Below, piece by piece: positions 44,278-55,899 of a DNA stretch of 64,000 nucleotides. The stretch covers positions 248,001 to 312,000 of the forward strand of contig MVIG01000005.1 in NCBI GenBank assembly GCA_002086835.1, read 5' to 3'. The position numbers and the translations under genes are program-made. The stretch is from Mycolicibacterium porcinum (GTDB lineage: Bacteria; Actinomycetota; Actinomycetes; Mycobacteriales; Mycobacteriaceae). The notes beneath the pieces were generated by a model. That model was not told where the DNA came from, did not search any database, and saw only the letters and a program-made list of their open reading frames with translations. Each line of letters begins with the position of its first letter. Position 1 is the stretch's first letter.

Positions 44278-44915
44278 GAGGGCTTCACACCCACCGTGAT
44301 CACGTCGGAGATCGGCGTCCATACCGGCCGGCGCACCCGGTGCTGTTCGGCGACCGTGAACCCGGCCGCCTCGAACAGCCCGCGCATCTCCTTCTCGGTG
44401 GGGCTGTGCGCAGGGGCACTCAGGTCGGCCGACAGCGCGTGCAGTGGCAGGAAGGTGCGCCGGGGGCTCATCGTCGTCACCGCCACCATTCCCCCGGGCG
44501 CCAGCACCCGATAGAACTCGGCCAGCGCCGCGGGTTGGTCGAAGAAGTGGAAGGCCGACGTGGTCACCACCGCGTCGAGGAAGCCGTCTTGAAACGGCAG
44601 TTCCTCGGCCGGGGCCGACTTCCACCGCACATCGCTCGAACGCTTGCGGGCCTGGGCGAGCATGCCGTCGGACATGTCCAAGCCGTACACCTCGTCGGGT
44701 TGCAGTTCTCGCTGGATGCGATCGGCCATGATGCCGGTACCGCAGGCGATATCGGCGATCGTTCGGGCGCCGCGCTGCCGCAGTTGCGCGATCACCTCGT
44801 CCTGCGCGGGCCGGTACACCCATCGCTGGAGGCAGCCCTGGTCGTAGGCAGGCGCAGCGAAACTCCAGAAGTTCGTGATGGCGTCGTTGAACCCGCGGCG
44901 TTGTGTGGTGGTCAC
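44274..44915 (-). CDS. Class I SAM-dependent methyltransferase
   Basis: 213 aa from the GTG at 44915; an ATG at 44948 would add 11 residues and overlap the gene upstream by 14 bp. Methyltransf_11 pattern: IADIACGTGIMADR (motif I), GLDMSDGMLAQARK, PFQDGFLDAVVTTSAFHFF and VLAPGGMVAVTT. Substrate unknown. Coupled to the LOG gene by GTGA. Confidence 0.85.
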   Translation of the reverse strand: MTTTQRRGFNDAITNFWSFAAPAYDQGCLQRWVYRPAQDEVIAQLRQRGARTIADIACGTGIMADRIQRELQPDEVYGLDMSDGMLAQARKRSSDVRWKSAPAEELPFQDGFLDAVVTTSAFHFFDQPAALAEFYRVLAPGGMVAVTTMSPRRTFLPLHALSADLSAPAHSPTEKEMRGLFEAAGFTVAEQHRVRRPVWTPISDVITVGVKPS

Positions 44916-44934
44916 GGGCCCGAGTGTAGGGCGG

Positions 44935-45792
44935 CTACGACGGGTCATCGGCGCAGTAGACCCGCTTCGGCTCCGGGAAGGCCACCGCCTGCCCGCCGGA
45001 ATCGCACACCGCGGTGTCCGTTGATCCGTCGACTCGCTTGACGATCTTCGTGACGGCCTTCGGGTCGGAGCATTCCACCGGGGTGACGAGTTTGCTCGCC
45101 TCGTCGATGTCGAAGCACTCGCCCTCCTCGATGTCGAGGATGAAGCAGTAGATGCGGGACTCGTTCATCAGCACGGCGTAGTCCGAGTCGTCCCGTTTGC
45201 CGTCCGGGCAGGTGGCGGATCTGCCGCCTTTGGACGCCAGCGCGTAGACGACGTCTGCGTCGCTGCAGCTGACCGGGGTGAGGTTCATGTCCGCCGCGGC
45301 GTACTGAGCGCCGGTGATGCAATCTCCCACCGCCAGGCCATCACCGGAGCCGCCCGACCTCGAGGACCCGGCCCCTGAGCTCGAGCTCGACTCCGACGTG
45401 CGCGACGCCACGCGTCCGGCCAATCCCAGCAGGCCGAGCACCAGTAGGACCACACCGATCACGATCATCACCGTGCCGGACTTCTTGGGAGGCGCGCCGC
45501 AGGCCGGCGGGTAGCCCGGCTGCTGGGGGTAACCCGGGTGCGGGTAGCCGGACGGCGGGTAACCCTGTTGCGGATAACCCGGCTGCTGCGGATAGCCCTG
45601 CGGGTACCCGGGTTGCGGATAGGCACCCGGCGGATACCCGGGCTGACCGCCTGGCTGCGACCGGGATGACGAGCGCCGGACGAGACCGAGGATCAGCAGC
45701 AGCAGCCCCAACCCCGGGATCAGCAACCCGCCGAGGAGATAGCCGGCGGAATACGCGGCGCTTCCGGCTGCGGCCAGATTGTGCACGACCAT
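44935..45792 (-). CDS. Pro-rich membrane protein with GYPQ repeats
   Basis: 285 aa. A first membrane segment (about residues 20-40), a cytoplasmic-looking Pro/Gly/Tyr/Gln-rich region of GYPQ-type repeats (about 48-100), a second membrane segment (about 105-125), a Ser-rich linker, and a C-terminal domain with six Cys residues ([33 protein letters not shown]), probably disulphide-bonded outside. Resembles LppU/septum-formation-type actinobacterial proteins. Function unknown. Confidence 0.8.
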   Translation of the reverse strand: MVVHNLAAAGSAAYSAGYLLGGLLIPGLGLLLLILGLVRRSSSRSQPGGQPGYPPGAYPQPGYPQGYPQQPGYPQQGYPPSGYPHPGYPQQPGYPPACGAPPKKSGTVMIVIGVVLLVLGLLGLAGRVASRTSESSSSSGAGSSRSGGSGDGLAVGDCITGAQYAAADMNLTPVSCSDADVVYALASKGGRSATCPDGKRDDSDYAVLMNESRIYCFILDIEEGECFDIDEASKLVTPVECSDPKAVTKIVKRVDGSTDTAVCDSGGQAVAFPEPKRVYCADDPS

Positions 45793-45846
45793 GGCGGTGA
45801 GTATTCCACGGCCGTGGCCCGGAGATTCGTTTGCTGATGGACTCGC

Positions 45847-47604
45847 TCAGGCCTCGTTGTCGGCGCCCGCCTCCGTACCGTAGCGGCCCGCGCTGAACAT
45901 CGACGCCACCGCACCGATCACCATCATCACCGCGGCTGCGGTGAACACCACCGTCAGACCGGAGTGGAACGGTTCGGTGATCAGCTGCGGAAAGAACGTC
46001 TGCCCGGTGATCACGTCGGCGTTCACGCCAGGTTGATGCAGCGCATCGTAGGGCGCGAGCAGTTCGGCCATCGGGTTGTAGCCCAGGAAGGCCGCGAACA
46101 GGCTGCCGACCGGGGGCAGGTTCGCCACGTCGTTGGCCACCGAGGCCGAAACTCCTTGCTGTGTCAGGCCGGTGGTCAACGCGGCGGGCAGCGTGTGGGC
46201 CAGGCCGACGATCATCAGCGAGAAGAAGATGCCGATCGACAGTGAGTTACCTGCGTTGAAGAAGGTGGACCGCACACCAGAGGCCGCGCCACGTTGATCG
46301 GCGGGCACGCTCGACATGATCGCCGCCGTGTTGGGCGCGGTGAAGATGCCGCCGCCCAGGCCGTTGAGGAACACCAGGATCGCGAACACCCAGTAGTCGA
46401 AGTTGACCGGGATCATCAGCAGCGCCACGAAGGTGGCCGCCATCAGCAGCATGCCGCCGACTGTCAGCGGTCGCGCGCCGATGCGGTCGGAGAGGGACCC
46501 GGCGATCGGTGCGGCGACCAGGAATCCGATGGTGACCGGAAGGAGATAGATGCCGGCCCACAGCGGGGTGGACTCGAAGCTGTAGCCGTGCAGCGGCAGC
46601 CAGATGCCCTGCAACCAGATGATGAGCATGAACTGCAGCCCGCCGCGGCCCACCGAGGACATCAGCCCGGCGAGGTTGCCCATCCCGAAAGCGGCCGATT
46701 TGAACAGCCGGATGTCGACCATCGGCGACGACACCTTCAGTTCGACGACGCAGAACGCCACCAGGAGCAGCAGGCCGATCGCGATCGAACCGAGAACCCA
46801 GGGGCTGGTCCATCCGGTGGTCGAGTCGCCGTAGGGCTGGATGCCGTAGGTGATGCCGATCAGCAGCACCGTCAAGCCCAGTCCGAAGGTCAGGGTGCCG
46901 GCCCAGTCGAGCCGCCCGGCGGTGCGGACCCCCAGTTCTTTCAGCGAGCGGTAGCTCCAGATGGTGCCGATGACGCCGATGGGCACGCCCACCCAGAAGA
47001 CGGCCTTCCAGTGCCACTCGGACAGGAAGCCGCCGATCAGCAGGCCCAGGAACGATCCGGCGACGGCGGCCACCATGTTGGTGCCCAGCGCCATCCCGCG
47101 CTGGTTGGCCGGGAAGGCGTCGGTGAGGATGGCCGACGACGAGGCCATCAGCATGGCGCCGCCGACGCCCTGGATCACGCGCCAGCCGATCAGCCAGACC
47201 GCACCGCCGCCAAGCTGGAAGGGGTCGAAGGACAGCGCGATCGCGGCCACGGTGAAGACCACGAAGCCGAGGTTGTAGATGCGGACCCGGCCGTACATGT
47301 CGCCGAGCCGTCCGAACGGCACGACGAGCACCGCGGTCACCACGAGGTAGCCCATCAGCATCCACAGCAGGTAGCTGACGTTGCCGGGGGCCAGCGGGTT
47401 CAGGCCGATGCCGCGGAAGATCGCGGGCAGCGAGATCAGCACGATCGAGGCGTTGATCGAGGCCAGCAGGATGCCCAACGTGGTGTTGGACAGCACCACC
47501 CACTTGTAGAACGGGTGGTCGTGATCCATGCGTTTGCGCCGGTCGGCGGTCTCGGCCTGCGCGGCGTCGACGTCGCCGGCAGCGTTCGTCATCTCAGTCG
47601 TCAT
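45847..47604 (-). CDS. MFS transporter, DHA2 (14-TM) family
   Basis: 585 aa. About 14 helices; motif A-like GRLGDMYGRVRIYN and motif C-like GVGGAMLMASSSAI, as in EmrB/QacA drug exporters. The N-terminal ~30 residues are hydrophilic. Likely exports toxic compounds with proton exchange; substrate unknown. Faces a divergent promoter region shared with thiC. Confidence 0.9.
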   Translation of the reverse strand: MTTEMTNAAGDVDAAQAETADRRKRMDHDHPFYKWVVLSNTTLGILLASINASIVLISLPAIFRGIGLNPLAPGNVSYLLWMLMGYLVVTAVLVVPFGRLGDMYGRVRIYNLGFVVFTVAAIALSFDPFQLGGGAVWLIGWRVIQGVGGAMLMASSSAILTDAFPANQRGMALGTNMVAAVAGSFLGLLIGGFLSEWHWKAVFWVGVPIGVIGTIWSYRSLKELGVRTAGRLDWAGTLTFGLGLTVLLIGITYGIQPYGDSTTGWTSPWVLGSIAIGLLLLVAFCVVELKVSSPMVDIRLFKSAAFGMGNLAGLMSSVGRGGLQFMLIIWLQGIWLPLHGYSFESTPLWAGIYLLPVTIGFLVAAPIAGSLSDRIGARPLTVGGMLLMAATFVALLMIPVNFDYWVFAILVFLNGLGGGIFTAPNTAAIMSSVPADQRGAASGVRSTFFNAGNSLSIGIFFSLMIVGLAHTLPAALTTGLTQQGVSASVANDVANLPPVGSLFAAFLGYNPMAELLAPYDALHQPGVNADVITGQTFFPQLITEPFHSGLTVVFTAAAVMMVIGAVASMFSAGRYGTEAGADNEA

Positions 47605-47840
47605 ACCGTCTTCGCTCTGGTTGCAATCAAAGGGCGGCTCGGCCCAACATGTTCAAAACACATATATTAGCTATACAAATCATGTGCGGGCAATCTGAAT
47701 GGGCTTCGAATCTCATCGGCGCCGATTTCCACGTCGGGGCCCCAGGCCGGCGCGACACACGACCCTGGGGTCAGAAACGCCGGCCGCTGGGGTTCCCCAC
47801 CCCGCAACGTCTGCGCTAGGTTGGGGCCTGCAAACCACAC
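47605..47840. other. Intergenic region upstream of MFS and thiC
   Basis: The MFS and thiC start codons are 327 bp apart; this is the part before the riboswitch. It holds a short AT-rich stretch at 47652-47690, unusual in this GC-rich sequence, with an imperfect palindrome centred on TAGCTA. This is a plausible promoter or operator for the MFS gene. No gene is seen. Confidence 0.5.
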
Positions 47841-50371
<2,531 letters not shown>

Positions 50372-50375
<4 letters not shown>

Positions 50376-50998
50376 ACCTGGAGGCGATCGCGGGCGTCGC
50401 ACATGAACCCGAAGGACCGTCGCAGGGCGTCGTCATCCTCACCCACGGGGCGGGCGGCAACCGCGACTCGGCCATGCTGGTCAAGCTCTGTGACGAGTGG
50501 GCCTCCCGCGGCTGGCTGGCCATCCGCTACAACCTGCCGTACCGCCGCCGCAGGCCGAAGGGCCCGCCGTCGGGTTCGGCGGCCGGTGACCAGGAAGGAA
50601 TCGCGGAGGCGATCGCGCTGGCCCGCACCCTGAGTGATGGCCCGGTGATCGCAGGCGGGCATTCCTACGGCGGCCGGATGACATCGATGGTGTCAGCGGA
50701 CGGGGCAGGGCCCGATGTGCTGACCTTGTTCTCCTACCCGCTGCATCCACCGGGCAAGCCGGAACGCGCCCGCACCGAGCATCTTTCCCGCATCACGGTG
50801 CCCACGGTGTTCACCCACGGCACCTCCGATCCGTTCGGCACCATCGAGGAGCTCACTGCGGCCGCGGCCTTGGTGAGCGGACCGACCGAGCTCGTCGTCA
50901 TCGAAGGTGCCCGCCATGACCTCGGATCAAAGCGCCTGGACGTCCCGGCCCTTGCGGTGGATGCGGCGCTGCGCGCACTCGATATCGTCGAACCATGA
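50372..50998 (+). CDS. Alpha/beta-hydrolase (Rv0421c-like)
   Basis: 208 aa. KANL3/Tex30-type alpha/beta-hydrolase: oxyanion-side LTHGAGGNRDS, nucleophile elbow GGHSYGGRM (Ser), late Asp and His (GARHDLGSK). Substrate unknown. Follows thiC-thiD with a four-base overlap, as in M. tuberculosis (Rv0423c-Rv0421c), so it is probably expressed with the thiamine genes. Confidence 0.88.
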
Positions 50999-51537
50999 CC
51001 TACCCGCCCGGTCCCGGCCCGCAGGGCCACAACTACCCGCCCCCGCCTCCGCAGCCGTATTCCACCGGTTCCGACCAGTTCTCGGCACTGCCGAAGAGAT
51101 CCCCGGCGCTCAAGTGGGTGCTGCTCGGAGTCGTGGTGCTGGTGGCGATCGTGGTCGCCGCGGGCGCGGTGTTCTACCTCGCCCGGGACCGCGGCGCCAC
51201 CGAGGCCAGCCAGGTCAAGTCGGGCGATTGTCTGACCGAGATCCCCGACAGCAGCCGGGTGCTGTACGTGAAAACCGTGAGTTGCGATCAGCCGCACAAG
51301 GGCGAGGTGTTCGCGGTGCTGCCGCTGCCCGACGGGGATTTCCCCGGCGACGCCGCAGTGGTCAAATACGCCGACAAGTGCGCGCCGGCGCTCACCCGGT
51401 ACGCCCCGAACGCCAACTCGGAATCCGGGATCCAGCTGTTCGTCCTGTACCCGACAGCGGACTCCTGGCAACGCGGTGACCGCTCGGTGACATGCATCGC
51501 TACCAGCAAAAATCCCCGGACCGGCAAAATAGGGTAA
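50995..51537 (+). CDS. Membrane protein with septum-formation (DUF4190-like) domain
   Basis: 180 aa. Pro-rich N-terminus (about residues 1-35), one membrane helix (about 40-63), then a Cys-containing exported domain resembling Septum_form (VKSGDCLTEIPDSSRVLYVK, SCDQPHKGEVFAVLP). Similar in design to the Pro-rich protein at 44935. Likely faces the periplasm. Occupies the position of Rv0420c. ATGA overlap with the hydrolase gene. Confidence 0.82.
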   Translation: MTYPPGPGPQGHNYPPPPPQPYSTGSDQFSALPKRSPALKWVLLGVVVLVAIVVAAGAVFYLARDRGATEASQVKSGDCLTEIPDSSRVLYVKTVSCDQPHKGEVFAVLPLPDGDFPGDAAVVKYADKCAPALTRYAPNANSESGIQLFVLYPTADSWQRGDRSVTCIATSKNPRTGKIG

Positions 51538-51583
51538 CGCGCTACTCTAGGCCGGCCAGGGCGCGCGGTCAGACACTCGACAC

Positions 51584-52963
51584 ATGGTCGAGATCGATAC
51601 GCGGGCCGCCACCGCCACCCTGCCGCTCGCACCGCGCAATCCGCTGTCCTACCGACAAACGATCAAGGCGCTGCGGTCCTTCATCGAAGGGCATCAGCGC
51701 CTCCGCGACGCCGGAGGACCGGTCAGCCGCATGGTGCTCGGCCCGCGATGGTTGATCCCGCCGGTCGTGCTGGTCACCTCCCCGCAGGGAGCGCGCGACG
51801 TGCTGGGCCGCCGCGATTCGGTCGCCGATCGCGGCACCGCCCTCAACATGGTTCAACTCCGTCGGCTGATGGGCGGCAACCTGTTGAACCTGCCGCACGA
51901 GCGCTGGCTGCCGCGGCGGCGAACGCTGCAGCCCATGTTCACCAAACAGAGCGTGCCGCGGTACGCGGGGCACATGGCCGCCGCGGCGCATACGGTCGCG
52001 GGCGGCTGGGAGGACGGCGCGACGGTCGATCTCGATGTCGCATGCCGCGCTCTCACTCTGCGGGCGCTGGGCCGCTCGGTGTTCGGCGTGGATCTGGACG
52101 AGAGCGCCGACGACGTGGGTCCCGCACTGCGTATCGCGTTGTCCTGGATCTCCGATCGGTCGGTCCGGCCGGTGAACTTCCCGCAGTGGGTGCCCACCGG
52201 TGGCCAACGCCGGGCCAAGGCGGCCAACGCTCGCCTGCACCGGCTCGCCGCCGAGATCCTCGCCGCAGTGCGCGCCGATCCCGATCGGGACGCACCCTTG
52301 GTGCGCGCACTGATCGAGGCTCGGGACCCGGAGACGGGCCGGCAGCTGACCGACGAGGAAATCTGCGATGAATTGGTGCTTTTCATGCTCGCCGGGCATG
52401 ACACCACCTCCACCACGCTGTGTTATTCGCTGTGGGCGCTGGGTCGCGATCGCGATCTGCAGTCCCGGCTGTACGCCGAAGTCGCGGCGCTGGGCGATCG
52501 CACGCTGACGCCCGAGGATGTACCGCGCCTCGAGCACACCGTGCGGGTGCTGCACGAGGCGTTACGGCTGTGCCCGCCCGCGGCCGGCACCCCGCGGATG
52601 CTCAACGAGGAGATCACCGTCGACGGCTACCGTGCCGAGGCAGGCACGATGGCGATGGTCAACTTCTATGTCATGCACCGTGATCCGGCCCTGTGGGACG
52701 ATCCGCTCACCTTCGATCCGGACCGGTTCAGCCCCGAACGGTCGGCCGGTCGAAACCGTTGGCAGTACCTGCCTTTCGGTGGCGGTCCGCGGTCCTGCGT
52801 CGGCGATCACTTCGCCATGCTGGAGGCCACCTTGGCCCTGGCAACCATCGTGCGCGAGGTCTCGGTGACCTCCCTGCGGGACGACTTCCCGGTGGAGACC
52901 CCCTTCACCGTCATCGCCGCCGAGCCGATCCCGGCCCGCATCACCAGAAGGAGTACGCCATGA
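51584..52963 (+). CDS. Cytochrome P450
   Basis: 459 aa. I-helix AGHDTTS (about residue 270), ExxR in HEALRLCPP, and the heme loop FGGGPRSCVG (Cys about 405). Soluble bacterial P450 with no membrane anchor; type resembles mycobacterial CYP136/CYP138-like proteins, but I cannot name the family member. Oxidises an unknown lipid or xenobiotic using a ferredoxin partner encoded elsewhere. Its stop overlaps the start of a DUF3303 protein. Confidence 0.9.
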   Translation: MVEIDTRAATATLPLAPRNPLSYRQTIKALRSFIEGHQRLRDAGGPVSRMVLGPRWLIPPVVLVTSPQGARDVLGRRDSVADRGTALNMVQLRRLMGGNLLNLPHERWLPRRRTLQPMFTKQSVPRYAGHMAAAAHTVAGGWEDGATVDLDVACRALTLRALGRSVFGVDLDESADDVGPALRIALSWISDRSVRPVNFPQWVPTGGQRRAKAANARLHRLAAEILAAVRADPDRDAPLVRALIEARDPETGRQLTDEEICDELVLFMLAGHDTTSTTLCYSLWALGRDRDLQSRLYAEVAALGDRTLTPEDVPRLEHTVRVLHEALRLCPPAAGTPRMLNEEITVDGYRAEAGTMAMVNFYVMHRDPALWDDPLTFDPDRFSPERSAGRNRWQYLPFGGGPRSCVGDHFAMLEATLALATIVREVSVTSLRDDFPVETPFTVIAAEPIPARITRRSTP

Positions 52964-53229
52964 AATTCATCGTGCACTGGACCCAGTCGCAGGCGAACTA
53001 CCGAGATGCGGTCGAGAAGTTCAAGCAGACGGGCGGCCAGGTTCCGGCCGGGGCGACGATGCTCCACCGCTGGTGGGGCATGAACGGCCAGGGTTTCGCC
53101 ATCGTGGAGACCGACGACGCGAAGACCATGTTCGAGTCGGTCGCGGAGTGGAGCGAGTTCCTCACGTTCGACATCACGCCGTGTGTGGAGGACGCCGAGG
53201 CCGGCGAGGTGATCGCCAAGCTGTTCTGA
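52960..53229 (+). CDS. DUF3303-type small protein
   Basis: 89 aa; the ATG has a strong ribosome site (agaaggag) and overlaps the P450 stop. Ferredoxin-like dimeric alpha/beta-barrel pattern: MKFIVHWTQSQANYRDAVEK and GATMLHRWWGMNGQGFAIVE. Function unknown; tight coupling suggests a link to the P450. Confidence 0.85.
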   Translation: MKFIVHWTQSQANYRDAVEKFKQTGGQVPAGATMLHRWWGMNGQGFAIVETDDAKTMFESVAEWSEFLTFDITPCVEDAEAGEVIAKLF

Positions 53230-53336
53230 CGGCCGCTTCAGTACTGCCTTTCCGCCGGTGAACCGACCGGCGCGACGCTATGCTCGCGGTGCCGCATCCC
53301 GAGCGGTGGTGCGGCGGGAAGGCAGGCAGCTGGCCC

Positions 53337-54275
53337 ATGAGCACTCCCACCGGCAACCCCTGGCCCGCGCTACGCGTGTCGGACTGGCAACCCACCCGCG
53401 ACACGCTGCACATGTGGACGCAGATCGTCGGGAAGATTCGTCTGACGTACTCGCCATTGCTCAACCACTGGTGGGAGGTGACGCTGTACGTGAGCCCGCG
53501 CGGGCTGACGACGTCATCGATTCCGTACCGAGACCGGTTGTTCGACATGGAGTTCGATTTCATCGACCACGTGCTCGCCATCCGGACCAGTGACGGCGGG
53601 TCGGGCACCGTGGCGCTGGCCCCGAAGTCGGTCGCGGAGTTCTACTCCGAAACCCTCTCCGCACTGGAGAAATTGGGCATCGAGGCGCGAATCCACGCCC
53701 GACCCAGCGAGGTTGACCCCGCGATACCGTTCGCCGAGGATCGCCAACACGCGTCCTACGATCCGCACGCCGCGAATCTGTTCTGGCGCCAGTTGGTCCA
53801 GGCCCACCGGGTGATCAGCGACTTCCGGGCATACTTCATCGGCAAGGCCAGTCCTGTGCACTTCTTCTGGGGCTCATTCGACCTGGCGTGCACCAGGTTC
53901 TCCGGGCGGCCCGCGCCCGAGCACCCGGGCGGCGCACCCAACTGCCCCAATGGTGTGATGGTGGAAGGATATTCACACGAGCTGAGCAGTTGCGGTTTCT
54001 GGCCGGGCGGCGGCGAGGAGGGCGCCTTCTACGCGTACGCCTACCCCGAGCCACAGGGATTCTCCGATTTTCCCATCGGCCCGGACGCGGCCTTCTACAG
54101 TCCGGACTTCCGGCAGTTCCTGCTGCCGTACGAAGCGGTGCGGAAGTCCGCCGATCCCGACGGTGCCCTGATGGAGTTCCTGCAGTCCACGTATGCGGCC
54201 GCGGCCGACCTGGCCGACTGGGACCGCGGAAGCCTCGAATGCGATCCCGGCCGCTGGCAGCACCCCCCGGGTTGA
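53337..54275 (+). CDS. DUF5996 family protein
   Basis: 312 aa from the ATG at 53337 (an earlier start at 53280 lacks a clear ribosome site). Family sequence: WPALRVSDWQPTRDTLHMWT, QIVGKIRLTYSPLLNHWWEV, VHFFWGSFDLACTRFSGR and CGFWPGGG. A widespread cytosolic family with no known reaction. Conserved Trp/His/Cys residues hint at ligand or metal binding (inference). Confidence 0.85.
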   Translation: MSTPTGNPWPALRVSDWQPTRDTLHMWTQIVGKIRLTYSPLLNHWWEVTLYVSPRGLTTSSIPYRDRLFDMEFDFIDHVLAIRTSDGGSGTVALAPKSVAEFYSETLSALEKLGIEARIHARPSEVDPAIPFAEDRQHASYDPHAANLFWRQLVQAHRVISDFRAYFIGKASPVHFFWGSFDLACTRFSGRPAPEHPGGAPNCPNGVMVEGYSHELSSCGFWPGGGEEGAFYAYAYPEPQGFSDFPIGPDAAFYSPDFRQFLLPYEAVRKSADPDGALMEFLQSTYAAAADLADWDRGSLECDPGRWQHPPG

Positions 54276-54309
54276 CCAGGGGGCGCTCCCACCGTCCGGA
54301 CCCGTCGGG

Positions 54310-55149
54310 TCAGATCTTCTTGACGAAGTCGAGCGCCGTCTCGGCCACGTCGCGCCAACCGCTGTCGATCACCAGCGAATGTCCCCGCCCCGGAATCTCC
54401 ACGATCTCTGTGACATTCGCGTTCTTCTTCTGCCGCTTGAACGCACCGTTGGCGATGGCCCAGGGCACGGTGTTGTCCTTCTCGCCCGAAATGATCAGCA
54501 GCGGACCGCGACCCAGACTCAAGCGGTCGACCTTCGTTTCGGATGCGGGGTTGAAGTTGGACAGCGCGGCCTGGAACAGCGGTATCGCGGAGCCGGCCAC
54601 CGAGTACTCGTCGTAGAGCTGATCCGACTCCTCCGCGGAGACGGCGTTGCCGAAGGAGAACCGGAACTGCTTGCGGGTCAGCGGAACAGCGCGACCGTAG
54701 TTGAAGGGATTGCCGATGACGGGCAACGCGGCCTTCAGCGCCGACACCGGGAGCGGCAGCACCCCGCGACCGGGCGCCGGGTCGATCGCGACCGCCGCCT
54801 TGGCCAGGCCTTGACCGGCCAGTTTCTGGGTGATCAGGCCGCCGAATGAATGCCCGATGATGATGGGCTTGCGGTCGAGCTGACGGACCACGTCGGCGAC
54901 GTGCTCCGTGATGCCGGCAACGGTCTTGCCTGCGAACACCGATGGGACGCGGCGTGCCTCGGCCACGGTTTCGGGGTCGTCCGGCCAGCTCGGTGCGAGC
55001 GTGACGTATCCCCGGTCCTCGAACAGGGCCCGCCAGGCATCCCAGCTGCTCGGCAACAGCCACAGACCGTGGACGAACACGACAGGTTGAGCGCCGGAAG
55101 CATTGGCTCGTTGCAGTTCGGCCAGCTCGCGGGGGGTGATGGTGGTCAT
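54310..55149 (-). CDS. Alpha/beta-hydrolase
   Basis: 279 aa; the ATG at 55149 has aggagg upstream. Motifs: VVFVHGLWLLPSSWDAW, nucleophile elbow GHSFGGL and a C-terminal GRGHSLVID (His). A non-heme haloperoxidase/esterase-type enzyme; substrate unknown. Divergent from a TetR gene with paired palindromes between them, so likely repressed by that protein. Confidence 0.88.
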   Translation of the reverse strand: MTTITPRELAELQRANASGAQPVVFVHGLWLLPSSWDAWRALFEDRGYVTLAPSWPDDPETVAEARRVPSVFAGKTVAGITEHVADVVRQLDRKPIIIGHSFGGLITQKLAGQGLAKAAVAIDPAPGRGVLPLPVSALKAALPVIGNPFNYGRAVPLTRKQFRFSFGNAVSAEESDQLYDEYSVAGSAIPLFQAALSNFNPASETKVDRLSLGRGPLLIISGEKDNTVPWAIANGAFKRQKKNANVTEIVEIPGRGHSLVIDSGWRDVAETALDFVKKI

Positions 55150-55172
55150 AGCAGCCTCCTGGCAAAGTAGAA

Positions 55173-55186
55173 AGAACGGTCGTTCT
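55173..55186. promoter_or_regulatory. Palindromic operator 1 (AGAACG-GT-CGTTCT)
   Basis: Six-base arms with a two-base spacer in the hydrolase-TetR intergenic region. It shares AGAACG and GTTCT with the second site, which suggests that both are bound by the divergent TetR protein. Located 24 bp upstream of the hydrolase ATG. Confidence 0.65.
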
Positions 55187-55232
55187 GCCATCTCTAACCG
55201 TCGCCGCCGAGGATCTGTTCCCGTATGCAGAA

Positions 55233-55242
55233 AGAACGTTCT
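55233..55242. promoter_or_regulatory. Palindromic operator 2 (AGAACGTTCT)
   Basis: Perfect 10-bp palindrome, 22 bp upstream of the TetR ATG, repeating the arms of operator 1. Both sites share a preceding AGAA run. Centres are about 58 bp apart, so the repressor may control the two divergent promoters separately. Confidence 0.65.
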
Positions 55243-55264
55243 GGCCGGGGGTAGCATCGAGGAA

Positions 55265-55831
55265 ATGACCACGTCGGCGTCGACCTCAGCCGCCCGGGAG
55301 CGCCTGCTGCGCGTCGCCACCGAGCTCTTCTATCGCGAAGGCATTCACTCGGTAGGCGTGGACCGCATCCTCGCCGAGGCCAAAGTCACCCGCGCCACCA
55401 TGTACCGCCATTTCAAGGGCAAGGAGGATCTCGTCGAGGCGTATCTCGCCGCCGAGGACGCCACGATCCGTGGCTATTTCGCCGAGGCCGCGGACCGCGC
55501 CGAGCCGGACACCGACATGCTCGCGCTGGTGATCGAGGGCATCGCCGAGGACATCGCGCGCTATCACACGCGCGGCTGCCCGTTCATCAACGCCGCCGCC
55601 GAGTATCCCGACCCCGACAGCCGGATCCGGCGACTCATCACCGCGCACCGCGACTGGTTTCGCGGCGCGCTGGAACAGGCAGCTTCGGACCGGGACAAAC
55701 CCGATGAGGTCGCCGCGTCGCTGGTGTTGCTCCGGGACGCCGCCCTGGTCGGCGGATATCTCGACGGAATCGAAAAGGTGAAGCCCGCCTTCACCCGGGC
55801 CGCGCGCCAGGCGGCTGGGATCGCGGGCTGA
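55265..55831 (+). CDS. TetR-family repressor
   Basis: 188 aa from the ATG at 55265. HTH about residues 12-60 (ERLLRVATELFYREGIHSVG, then KVTRATMYRHFKGKEDLVEA); C-terminal domain resembles the group with a conserved CPFINAAAEYPDP segment. Divergent from the alpha/beta-hydrolase; two AGAACG palindromes lie between. Most likely represses the hydrolase and itself. Confidence 0.9.
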   Translation: MTTSASTSAARERLLRVATELFYREGIHSVGVDRILAEAKVTRATMYRHFKGKEDLVEAYLAAEDATIRGYFAEAADRAEPDTDMLALVIEGIAEDIARYHTRGCPFINAAAEYPDPDSRIRRLITAHRDWFRGALEQAASDRDKPDEVAASLVLLRDAALVGGYLDGIEKVKPAFTRAARQAAGIAG

Positions 55832-55899
55832 CCCTCCCCCAGAGCCGGCACATCCGAGGCCTCGACAAAGTACCCGGTACCTGCGGTACTGTCTGCAGC

